A stretch of 64,000 bases of DNA, taken from positions 1-64,000 of the forward strand of contig JBBHKE010002839.1 in assembly GCA_037447655.1 (NCBI GenBank), given 5' to 3'. The DNA comes from Zygnema cylindricum (lineage: Eukaryota; Streptophyta; Zygnematophyceae; Zygnematales; Zygnemataceae). Both the position numbers and the translations under genes were made by a program. A model generated the notes under the pieces. The model worked only from the letters and a program-made list of their open reading frames with translations, was not told where the DNA came from and did no database searches. Shown here piece after piece: positions 23,465 through 33,201 of this stretch (positions within the stretch are counted from its first letter, which is position 1; every line of letters begins with the position of its first letter).

Positions 23465-23794
23465 CTGTTTCTTCGTCAAAAGCTCGTTTTTGTGTAAATA
23501 CCACCAAACCCACTCTGAAATTTTTGCTTCCCGGTTCCACGGGAGACATCCGTACCCAACGAAATGGACCGACGCCGCGAGTTTCCACAAATTTGTTCGG
23601 ATTTCTTTCGCGCCGGGACCCGATTCGTCGTTCAGATGGACTCGAAGCATTAAAACGAATTCGTGGAGCGTTCCGTTTATTTGAATGACGTTTCCGAATT
23701 GGGTGAGATAGCGAGAGAACGTTTGGTTGAGGTAAAAGACGAGGACGAAGGCGATGATGGAGCCGGGGATAGCGATGAGAGTCATGCTTATCTG

Positions 23795-24300
23795 GAGAGG
23801 GAGAGGGAGAGAGAGAGAGGGGAAGGAGAGGAGAGGAAAAGGGAGAGGGAGAGGGGGAGGAGAAAGAGAGGAAAAATGAGTGGGGGTTGACGTTTTTGGA
23901 GGAAGAGGGAGGGAGAGAGAGAGAAAGAGAAGAAGATAGAGATAGTGAGAGAGACATAGAAATTGGGTGAGGTAAGGGTAGAAGACCATCACAAAGGTGA
24001 TAGAAAATTGAGGATGGCGATAAGGCTCATGCTTATCTAGAGAGGGAGAGGAAGATGGAGAGGGAGAAGGCAAGAGAGGGAGAGGAAGAGGGAGAGGAAA
24101 AGAGAGAGGGAGAGGACGAGGGGGAAGGGGGGGGAGGGAGAGGGGGAGGGGGAGAGGAAAAGAGAGAGGGTGAGGACGAGGGGGAAGGGGGGGGAGGGAG
24201 AGGGAGGGGGAGGGGGAGAGGGACGGGAGGGGGGGGGGGAGAGGGAGAGGGAAAGGGAGGGGGAGGGAGAGGGAGAGAGGGGGCACGATAGAGAGGGATA
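23795..24300. repeat. Purine arrays with two decayed copies of the adjacent exon start
   Basis: Long gagaggga/ggggag arrays. Embedded at about 23,950-24,040 is a degenerate duplicate of the first part of the 23,465-23,791 exon (aagcatgagccttatcgcca on the minus strand, then FVMVFYPYLTQF in another frame). Another at about 24,290-24,355 reads IAFLMVFYRDQTF, compared with IAFVLVFYLNQTF in the exon. Confidence 0.75.
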
Positions 24301-24359
24301 AAAATTGGGAGAGGGGAGAAAGAAGGTCTGGTCGCGGTAAAAGACCATCAGAAAGGCGA

Positions 24360-25290
24360 TTTTTTTGAAATATTGGCGAGGTTTTGAGATTTTGAGAATT
24401 CGGTAATTCGAGAATTTGGGAATTTGAGAACTTGAGAATTTAGGAATTTGGAAATTTGAGATTTTGAATAATTGGGAATGTGGAAATTTGGAAATTTGAG
24501 ATTTTGGATAATTGGGAATGTGGAAATTTGGAAATTTGGAATTTTGAAAACTTGGGAATATGGGGTTTTGGGAATTTGAGATTATAAGATTTTCGAAATT
24601 AAGGATTTTGGGGATTTGAAATTTTGAGAATTTAGGAATTTAGGAATTTGTGAATTTGAGATGTTGGGAATTTCGAAAATTTTGGGATTTTGAAAACTCG
24701 GGAAATTGGGATTTTGGGAATTTGAGATTTTGAGAATTTGGAAATTTGGGATTTTAGAAATTTGATAATTTGAAATATTGAGAATTTAGGAATTTGAGGA
24801 TTTGAAATTTAAAGAAGCTGGGTATTTAGAAATTTGGGAATTTGAGAATTTGAAAATTCGGGTATTTGAGACTTTGAGATTTTGGGGATTCAAATTTGAG
24901 ATTTTGGGAATTTAGGAATTTGGAGATTTGATAATTTCGGAATTTGGGAATTTGGAAATTTGAGATTTTGAGAACGTGGAAATTTGGGGATTTGAAATTT
25001 TGAGATTTTGGGAATTTAGGAATTTGGTGATCTGAAATTGTGCGAGTTTAGGACTTTAGGAATTTGAGAATTTGAGAATTTAAAATTTTTAAAATTTGGG
25101 GATTTTGAAGATTTTAGATTTTGAGATTTCAGGGATTTTAAAATGTGAGATTTTGGGAATTTAGGAATTTGGGGATTTGAAAATTTGAGAACTTGGGAGT
25201 TCGAGATTTTGTGAATTCTGAAATTTGGGAATTTGAGGATTTGAGAATTCGGGAATTAGAGAATGAGGATTCGACTGAATGAATTTTGAA
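24360..25290. repeat. Short-period gaatttggaaatttgag satellite in intron
   Basis: About 930 bp of degenerate repeats of gggaatttgagaattt type, the reverse complement of the satellite at about 145-545 and in the equivalent intron. It is more than twice as long here. Confidence 0.85.
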
Positions 25291-25333
25291 ATTTGGTGAT
25301 TTCACATGAAAGCTTGACACTGGAAAAGGGACA

Positions 25334-25357
25334 AAAAAAAAAAAAAAAAAAAAAAAA
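25334..25357. repeat. Poly-A run
   Basis: About two dozen consecutive A. Confidence 0.9.
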
Positions 25358-26927
25358 TGAAATTGGAATAGGAAGTTGCCAAACTTTTCTAAACATTAAC
25401 CACAAAAGTTGAAAAATAAGATAACTGAAGTGCAAGAATAGTAATAAAGGAAAACAGAAAAAACATAGAATTTGACCATAAATGAAATTATAAAAATAGT
25501 TACAAAATCACTTTTTCATGTTTACTAACTTGTAGGAGAAAAATGGGCAAAAGAAAGAAAAAATGATTGCTAAAATAGTAAGAGTTTTAATAGCCATAAC
25601 AATAATATCAATAACAATACCTATATTATATAATAATAACTATAATTACAATAACAAAATATTAGTAATAAGAATAAGAGTAATAATAATGATAATAATA
25701 ACAACAACAATAATGATAAAGTTAGCAAAAATAACAACAGAAAAAAAAACATAAACAATAGCCAGTACGAAAACAATACTAACTATAAAAACAACAGAAC
25801 AAAAATAACCACAAAACCAACGATTACAAAATTCACAGCCTCCAAAAAGAAAAGCTCAATTGTACTAACTTTTGAAGCAAAAACCATTAAAAAAATAGTT
25901 GAAGAATCAATATGTACAACAAAATAAATAAATAAATAGATAACACTCAAACTTACAGTGGGCCATTTTTTTCTATTTTCGGCATCTTCTGAATAATAGA
26001 CAACTGTAAGAATTATGTGAAACGCCAAAAGAATCCAAAGATCAATTCTTTTTAGGGCAGATTCCAAGCCGCTTCCAAAAAATTGGAAAAACGTTTTCAC
26101 ATTATTACTCGAATTATAAGAAAGAAGATTGGGAGCAATCTGCATCCCAAAAAAACAAAAAATAAAAACAGAAAAAAATAACAAAAATAGTTAAACTAAT
26201 GACATAGCAGATGAACAATTAAAAAATAAAAAAAAAACAACAAAAGAAAAACTTCTCTTTCTTTCTTGTGTCTCCTAACCCTTTTTTAAGATTCCCCGAC
26301 AAAGAGAAAAAAAAAATCTATGTATAAAAAAATGTATTAATATAATTAACATTGTTTGTGTCTCAAGTTTTTTTGTTAAAAGGACCAGATTTAAATCATT
26401 AACTAAAAGTTGAGAAGTTAAAGTCCATTCTCATAATACTATAGGGATCTTTCGATTAAAAAAAAAAGTTCACAATTTAACATGGCCTTTATACATCTTA
26501 GCTAAAAACAATAAATAAACTCAAATTTAAAAATAAATCAAAAAAATAGTTGACATGAAATATTGTTCTCCGTTATACCCATAATAATGCACCATTCATC
26601 GCGGTCTTTTGTTGCTAAGTTTGAAAAAAAACCATTTGATTTTCATTTGAACAATAAACTCTCGATTATTTAAACAAAAACCATTCCATTTATTTGAGCA
26701 TTAACCATTCGACAATGACCATTCCATTTATTCAAACAATAACCTTTCCATTTTGTTTCAACAATAACTTGTCAGTTTATTTGAGCAATAACTATTCGAT
26801 TTATTCGAACAATAACCATTGAGATATTTACAAGATAACCATTTGATTTTCCTCATTTGAACAATCTAATGAATTTTATTCTCACCAATTAAACAAGTAC
26901 AGTTCTCACAAGTACACCACCCATTCT

Positions 26928-27320
26928 AGAGAGGGAGAGGGAGAGGGAGAGGAGAGGAGAAGAGAGGAGGGAGAGGGAGAGGAAGAGAGAGAGGGAGAGG
27001 GAGAGGAAGAGGAAGAGAGAGAGGAAAAGGGAAAGGGAGAGGCAGAGGGAGACGGAGAGGGAGAGAGAGGGAGAGAGAGAGAGGGAGAGAGGGAGAGGGA
27101 GAGGGAGAGGGCGAGGAGAGGGAGAGGCGGAGGGAGTGGGAGGGGGAGAGGGAGAGGGGGAGGGAGTGGAGGGGGAACGGGAGAGAGAGAGGGAGAGGTA
27201 GAACGAGAGGGAGAGCGAGAGGGAGAGGGAGAGAAAGAGGGAGAGGGAGAGCGAGAGGGAGAGGGAGAAGGAGAGGTAGAGGAAGAGAGAGAGAGAGAGA
27301 GGGAGAGGGAAGGGAGAAAT
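26928..27320. repeat. Purine-only array, about 390 bp
   Basis: Almost entirely G/A with gagaggga units. It ends within 10 bases of the splice donor at 27,328 (minus-strand gene), so the intron begins with a pyrimidine array on the gene strand. Confidence 0.9.
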
Positions 27321-27510
27321 GCACTTACCGTATGCACCTCCTGGAGTCTCTGAAATCCTGTTTTGTCCTTTAGTGAGTCGTACAACTCCCAGAGCTCGTC
27401 GTCTGACATCCCCTCGTACCTCGCCTTTTTTTTGTCCTCTTCTGAGAGGAAAGGACGACTCACCGTCCTTTTCAGGCTACCCATGGGAGTGGAGGGGGGC
27501 TTCCAACCTG

Positions 27511-27561
27511 AGGGGGGAAAGGGGAAGGGGAAGAGGGAGGGGGAGGGGGAGGGGGAGAGAA

Positions 27562-27596
<35 letters not shown>

Positions 27597-27610
27597 AGGG
27601 AGAGATAAGG
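27511..27610. repeat. Purine array abutting a splice acceptor
   Basis: ggggaaaggggaaggggaag then gagagaaaga units; on the gene strand this is the polypyrimidine tract running directly into the cag acceptor at 27,508-27,509. Confidence 0.9.
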
Positions 27611-27829
27611 GGAAAGAAAGGTCAGGTCCAAACTACATACGATCCATACTGGTTTTTGTCTCAGGGGAAACAATGCGGATCACCAATAAATAAAGTGCGC
27701 ACTGAATTTAAAACACAAGGAATGTTAAACACGCACTGAATTTTTAAAAACGAGGGAAGTTAAGGAAAAAAAAAACGAAAAATTGGCAGAAAAGCCAAAA
27801 GAGAATGTGCACAGGACAGACAGAAAAAA

Positions 27830-28440
27830 AAGGGGGGGGGGGGGGGAGAAGGGGAGGGAGAGAGAGAGAGGGCGAGAGGGGGGGTGAGAGAGGGTCAAGA
27901 GGGGGAAAGCGGGGGAGAGAGACGGGGGGAGAGGGGGGGAGATGGGGAGAGAGAGGGGGAGAGGGGGGGGAGATAAGGAAGAGAGCAAGGGAGAGGGGGG
28001 CAGGAAGGAGGGAGAGAGGGAGAGAGGGAGAGAGGGAGAGAGGGAGAGAGGGAGAGAGGGAGAGAGGTTGGGTGGGAGAGGAGGGAGCAAGTGAGAATAA
28101 TGAAACAGAAAATTTTGAAAAGAAAAAAAAAAAGACAACAAAAGACAAAAAATGGAACATTGGGGGGAAAGGAAAAGAGAGGGAGAGAGAGAGAGCAGGT
28201 GAAGGAGAGGGATCGAGAGAGGGGGTGGGAAATGGGGTAGAGGGAGAGGGGGGAGGGGAACAGGAGGGAGAGGAGAGGGAGAAGGAGAGGGTAATGAGAG
28301 TTACAGCTTTCCCAATCATTTCAATGGGGAGGGAGGGGAGGGGAGAGGAGGGGAGGGGAAGAAGAGGTTTCGAACAGAGAGGGGAAGGTGGGGGAGACAG
28401 CGGGATAGGAGGATAGAGAGGGAGAGGGGAGGGAGGGGTA
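27830..28440. repeat. Purine arrays with a duplicated first-exon end
   Basis: G/A arrays at 27,830-28,090, 28,165-28,295 and 28,325-28,440. Between the last two, at about 28,297-28,325, a copy of the exon-1 end and donor region (minus strand attgaaatgattgggaaag) matches attgaaatggttgagaaag at 28,454, but with ct in place of the donor gt. Confidence 0.75.
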
Positions 28441-28665
28441 GTGAGAGTTATACCTTTCTCAACCATTTCAATTTTATGATGCGAGCTCGACATTTTTTTG
28501 TCTTTTTCTCTCCCTTCTATTTTACCTCTCTCTCTCTTCTGTCTATTTTCTATTTTAGTTTTTATTATTTTCTTAAATCCCCTCAATTAGAATTATAAAT
28601 ATATTGCATATTTTTTTTTTCTGGGGCCAATGTAGTCTTTTTTTTTAATCTATTTCCCTTTTTCT

Positions 28666-28667
<2 letters not shown>

Positions 28668-28743
<76 letters not shown>

Positions 28744-28745
28744 AG
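28668..28745. repeat. (GA)n microsatellite
   Basis: About 35 uninterrupted ga units ending in a G run. Confidence 0.95.
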
Positions 28746-29225
28746 AAATTTTTGACTTCGGGGGAAGTTTCTAGTGGTCTCCTCGTCCAGAAAAAATCGT
28801 TTTTCTTTTTCAACACGACGGAATTCCCTCCATTCCCAGCGTCTTTTGTCGTTTTCGAAGCAGCCACAAAATTCCCAATTCCAGAAGCACAGATTCACCT
28901 ACTCCGAAAACTGCCAAAAATGCAAGAAACTGCTACGCATACGACAAAAAAAGCTCTAGACTTACGCCCTAGGGTAACGGTGCAGCCAATCAAATCATTA
29001 GACTTAGATACGATCCAGATCCAATTTTCTCCTCCGTACGTATTTAAATTAAATCAGACGGCAGAGATGCATTTTCAGGCCTCCGCCGATTAACTGAAAT
29101 CGTACGGTACTTTATATGTTACGGCCAAGTACACTCGGCCGTGAATGGCTCCTTAATTAACGCCGACACAATTTCGTTGACCGTCAAAAAAGTTGTTGGC
29201 GGTTATCTCTTTTGTTGCGTTTTTT
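28746..29225. other. Unassigned DNA upstream of bestrophin-like copy 2
   Basis: Open frames exist on both strands (113 codons on plus from 28,752) but no domain is recognised. May include 5' flank or an untranslated exon of the minus-strand gene. Confidence 0.3.
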
Positions 29226-29264
29226 TTTTTCCTCTTTTCTTAGGCCGAAGTTCCATGGAGAGGT

Positions 29265-29515
29265 TTCCGTAATTGTACGGACAGTATTTTGTACGCACAG
29301 CATTTCAGGCTGCATTGTAATTGTACGGAATACAATTACTGGCTGTATTGCATTTGTACGGACAGCATTTCTGGCTGTATTGTATTTGTACGTACAAAAT
29401 AACTGGCTGTATTGTACTTGTACGGACAATATTTCTGGCTGGGATGTATTTGTACGGAGAGCATAACTGGTTGTATTGTATTTGTACGGACAGCATTTCT
29501 GGCTGTATTATTTTG
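29265..29515 (+). repeat. 32-34 bp minisatellite, about 7 units
   Basis: Unit ggctgtattgtatttgtacg followed by gacagcatttct, repeated with small changes. Each unit carries one tgtacg word. Confidence 0.85.
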
Positions 29516-29704
29516 GACCACGAGCCACACAAGCTCGCGTATACGTGTCATTTTAATGTAATGTACTTGCATATGAAGTACAGTTTCATGTACTTGTGTA
29601 CCACAAGTCACTGTACGAGAGGTATCTTGACTATTGGTAGCGGGAAACCACGAAGCTGGGAAGGATGGCAGAAAGAGCGTGACGAAAGCGCGTTACGAAA
29701 TACA

Positions 29705-29741
29705 CATTTATATAAATATATATATATATTTATATATATAC

Positions 29742-29772
<31 letters not shown>

Positions 29773-29773
29773 A

Positions 29774-29813
<40 letters not shown>

Positions 29814-29830
29814 GTGTATATATTTTTAAA
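29705..29830. repeat. (TA)n microsatellite with interruptions
   Basis: tatata runs broken by single aaa, cata or gtat steps. Confidence 0.9.
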
Positions 29831-30505
29831 TATATTTCGGATTTTCGGCAGAGATTTTCGCTTGGATATTGGTGTACTCGAGTCCACCTTGTCGGGAAGC
29901 AAATGGCCAGTTTTACGTGTGAAAATTTTGGTGGTAGAAGACTGTGACACGTATGTTTATTTCCCACGTGTAGGATTCTACACGTTTTACAGCTGACTAG
30001 CCACCTTCCCTAGGTGGGTGGCCAAATACAGAACCGGACGGATTGCTTCGCGGATGAATACCCTTACATGATCCAACGGTCTTTATTGAATCCCCGAAAA
30101 ACCTGTGGTGGGATCTTCTTGTAGTCTTGTTTGTCAAAAAATACAAAATGCACAGTACTTTGTACTGTTGGGTATCGGGTAAATCTGATAGAATGGGAAG
30201 AAGAGGAAGGGGAGGTTAGGGAAGACGATTCAGATGAAGACATGATGGAATTCGATGTAGGGGAAGAAGATTTAGAGTAAAAATAGTTAAAGGACATATA
30301 TGTATTTTTTTTTTGTTCTAATGTGATTGTTTTTGTTTTTTATTATCAATGTGTTACGTCGTGCAATGTTTAATGATGAAAAATGGAATCTGCATATGGC
30401 CTGACCTTTGTTTTTTTTAAGTTACATGGTCTCGGAGAGTTAGAGAGAGAAGGCCATGGCTGCCTGTCTGTGAAGGACAGGCAATTTTATTATAATAACA
30501 ATGCA
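29831..30505. other. Unassigned intergenic DNA
   Basis: No gene recognised. A short imperfect inverted repeat (gccaccttccctaggtgggt) lies at about 30,000-30,020. Confidence 0.3.
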
Positions 30506-30508
30506 TTT

Positions 30509-30590
30509 CGCAGGATTTGAACCTGCGCCTATGTACGTCGTCTAGTACACACCGGTACACTCGTCCTTAACCAGTTGATGTAGATGTTTC
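30509..30590 (-). other. tRNA-like sequence (pseudogene or SINE head)
   Basis: On the minus strand cgcaggttcaaatcctgcg (30,527-30,509) is a perfect T arm with a B-box-like core, and tggttaagg near 30,575 resembles a D arm. The would-be acceptor ends do not pair, so it is not a functional tRNA. Confidence 0.4.
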
Positions 30591-30999
30591 GATACATACA
30601 TGGGGTGTGATAAAAATTTAATTATATATTGTTTTTCACCGCTCATTTAACGGAAAGCGTACAAACTGCGGTACATGTTCAATTCAATTTTTTTTAAATG
30701 TACGGATTTGTACGGAAAAAAATTCATTAACGTTTTTTACGATTTTTTCAAATCGACCTCTCCAGTTTCTACGTATTGTACGCGCGTTCGTAGCGTGCGT
30801 ATAATACGTTTTGAACAACTATGGTTTTCAGTATACGATCGTATCTTACTTGGTACAACTCTTTTTTGAGCACGTGGATTACAGACTGCGTGACAAAAAA
30901 TTGTTCAAAGTGTAGCATTCTGTAATGTTGTTCGTACGATTACAGAATTTCCTGATGGAATGCCACCCTAATTGGACAAAAACCCTAAATGGCGTAAAG
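30591..30999. other. Unassigned AT-rich DNA
   Basis: No gene or repeat end recognised. Confidence 0.3.
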
Positions 31000-31090
31000 G
31001 GAAAAACATAATAATTTATGCTATTTAAGAATTTGAAAAAAAAAAGCGGGACCGAATCAGCGTTCAATACGCTAATAGCGATTTGCGGTG
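31000..31090. mobile_element. M1 MITE right end, truncated
   Basis: Ends with cgctaatagcgatttgcggt and g, followed by TA, preceded by the family's gaccgaatcagcgttcaata; the left end is missing. Confidence 0.6.
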
Positions 31091-31107
31091 TACTGTACTT
31101 TGCAGTA

Positions 31108-31306
31108 CACCGTGAATCGTTATTAGCCTTATGTACGCTATATCGGCACCCCAAAATTTTGACATTGATACCTTAAATAGAATAAATTACACTATTTATG
31201 GACGTGGACCATAATTTGCCACGTCTCCTAAAACTATTTTAAAATTAATGACGCTAGTTTTTTCTTTACACTAATAATTTCTATACGCTGATAACTATTC
31301 AAGGTG
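31108..31306. mobile_element. M1 MITE, 199 bp
   Basis: TIR start caccgtgaatcgttattagc, TA on both sides. Interior nearly the same as 18,214-18,412. Confidence 0.85.
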
Positions 31307-31313
31307 TACTGTA

Positions 31314-31832
31314 CACCGTGAATCGCTATTAGCGTGTTGGTCACTAATTGAGGTACCCTGTTTTTTTGGGCAAATTCTCAAATAGAATTAGACATTCTAA
31401 ATGTTCCTACAAGTTATTTGAGGTGTTCCATAAAATAGGATTCATGACTCTAATATAGTGTAATGGTAAATAGTGTGGTGTACGGTCTGTCAGAGACGTA
31501 CCTTTTTGTACTTTTTCAAGTAGAAAATTGCAAAAAAGATATTCACGCTGTCAAGGAGTCGCGCTAGCATGCAATTGCGTAAATATTTTCCGGCATTCAC
31601 GGATGTCAAAAAAACGCGACGGCGTACGATTTGAACAATTTCGTACATACACATGTTTTAGTGTGGATATATTCTGCACTGAAATTTTTTACAAAGCAGT
31701 TTACAAATTAGAGTATACGAAAAATTAGAATAATAATTATTTCCCAAAAAAATGACATTCCCAATTAGCGTAAATAACGCTAATTGTTTCATTACGCTAT
31801 CTATTTCATTACGCTAATAGCGATTCACGGTG
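31314..31832. mobile_element. M1-ended element, 519 bp
   Basis: Starts caccgtgaatcgctattagc and ends with the complement (gctaatagcgattcacggtg), TA on both sides, but has a longer, different interior than the 199-bp copies. It begins only 8 bases after the previous copy. Confidence 0.75.
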
Positions 31833-32316
31833 TACTGTACTGTACTGTATTGCAGCTCTCGCAGCCCGTACAGAACAAAGTTTGTTGTTTTATATAATTG
31901 TAATTTATTTTGTACAATATGTTAGATTTGATCATTTGACCTCCTCGGGTGTGTCGCAGCAGCTCTAGTTTGTCGAAATAGCCACTGGCTCAAAGGCTGC
32001 CTCCTAGCTAAAATTGGTACTTCGCAAACATTGCGATAAAAGAAAACTTTTTTCGCCACACCAATTTGCATACGTACGGCATCGGGTGCTGTTTGCTTTC
32101 ACCGATAAAATCTTCTGACATCGTAGGTATATGAACTTCCTGGCTGTCATGTACTATTGTAGCTGTCAAAATAGTGGCAGATTATTAATTTAATTGACCA
32201 CATGTTATTTTATGTACGGTATACAGCACAGCACGGTTACCATTGCATTGTTCGTATTTTATTGGCTTGACCAGTTGACCTGAAGAATGTCCACAAACTA
32301 AAGTCCACTTTAGCTA
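31833..32316. other. Unassigned DNA between MITEs
   Basis: No gene recognised. Confidence 0.3.
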
Positions 32317-32512
32317 CACCGCCAATCGCTATTAGAGTATATAACGCCAATTCGGTGCCCTTTAAAAAAAAAAAAAACCTGAAATACAACTAATAACGCT
32401 ATTTAAGTACGTGGACCATAATCTGCCACGTCTCAGTTACTAAATTAGAATCAATAACGCTAATTATTTTTTGACGCTATTTAATCCTTGACTCTAATAG
32501 CGATTGGCGGTA
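32317..32512. mobile_element. M1 MITE, 196 bp
   Basis: TIR caccgccaatcgctattaga with its inverted partner at the right, TA on both sides. Confidence 0.8.
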
Positions 32513-32519
32513 TACTGTA

Positions 32520-33201
32520 CAGCAGTATCCCAATTAGCGTACACAATTATTGGTGTACCTAAAAGCAATAGTGCTATTTACACTATTTTGGGTTAAATGA
32601 CCTGAAGTCAACATGCGATTAGTACTAAATAACACAGGTAACGCTACACTGCTAGTAGAATTAGTGTTGAAAACACTAATTATGTCGCTGCTTTTTTCGG
32701 CCCAAATCGTGTTATTAACATTAAAATAGAATTAACGCTAATATGGAAAGTATTTATTTAGTGTTAAGCATTTTATATTACGTTCGTTGAAATTAGTGTG
32801 ATGTGCAAAAAGCTCGTTTACTTACATCAACTCAAGGTGACATCTCATTTCCACAACATTAAATGCACACCGCATGTGAATAACAATTCAGTACGATTAG
32901 ACGTCAGCAAGAGCGTAACCTTCCAAAATACAAAGCATAAAATAGCGTAATTTTACTATAATTTACATGTTTCATATGATTTCCAGACCCCGAAAGTACA
33001 TATTTCAGCTGAAGATGTTAAGGCGATACACATGCACTTGAAATAGTATTAATGACATCTCAGAATAACACTACAAAGTCGACACACAAATTGGCGCTAA
33101 GGGCCAAATTAATGTTTTTTTTTTAATCACAAATTAGCTTTATTAACACTAAATTACCGTTTATGCTAGTTTTTTTATAACATTAATAACGATTAACGGT
33201 G
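32520..33201. mobile_element. Probable long M1-related element
   Basis: Right end taataacgattaacggtg followed by TA matches the family terminus; internal words such as gcgtaa and actaat recur. The left end is diverged, so the start is approximate. Confidence 0.4.

Larger units (their letters stand above)
21556..28493 (-). pseudogene. Bestrophin-like anion channel, 5' exons (copy 2), 3' part missing
   Basis: Exons in order: 28,493-28,454 (MSSSHHKIEMVEK, start codon at 28,493), 27,507-27,329 (SLKRTVSRPFLSEEDKKKAR, then DDELWELYDSLKD), 26,139-25,957 (NNVKTFFQFFGSGLESALKR and a hydrophobic span), 23,791-23,465 (IPGSIIAFVLVFYLNQTFSR) and 21,617 to about 21,556 (VDVLHPLQSVGSGNLPHKEL). Every donor is GT, every acceptor AG, and phases agree (40, 179, 183 and 327 nt). 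The exons at 23,465 and 21,556 are close homologues of those at 701 and 1,319, in opposite orientation. After 21,556 the match is lost and the C-terminal exons (GIQEIGNN, NPLGND) are not found before or after the N gap. Copy 2 thus gives the N-terminal half and copy 1 the C-terminal half of the same gene family. Whether copy 2 is transcribed is unknown. The first exon is the least certain. Confidence 0.6.

Noticed and set aside
26906-27673. 255- and 132-codon Ser/Pro/Leu-rich frames on the minus strand (and Arg/Glu/Gly-rich ones on plus)
   Set aside because: They are translations of the purine/pyrimidine arrays; only the short segment 27,329-27,507 has non-repetitive coding sequence with splice sites.
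27744-28586. 280-codon Pro/Leu/Ser frame
   Set aside because: Low-complexity translation of CT arrays; only the MSSSHHKIEMVEK part is plausibly an exon.
29608-29996. 120-codon Tyr/Ile-rich frames on both strands
   Set aside because: Products of the (TA)n microsatellite.
30509-30590. Functional tRNA gene
   Set aside because: T arm is perfect, but acceptor ends do not pair and the anticodon stem is unclear.
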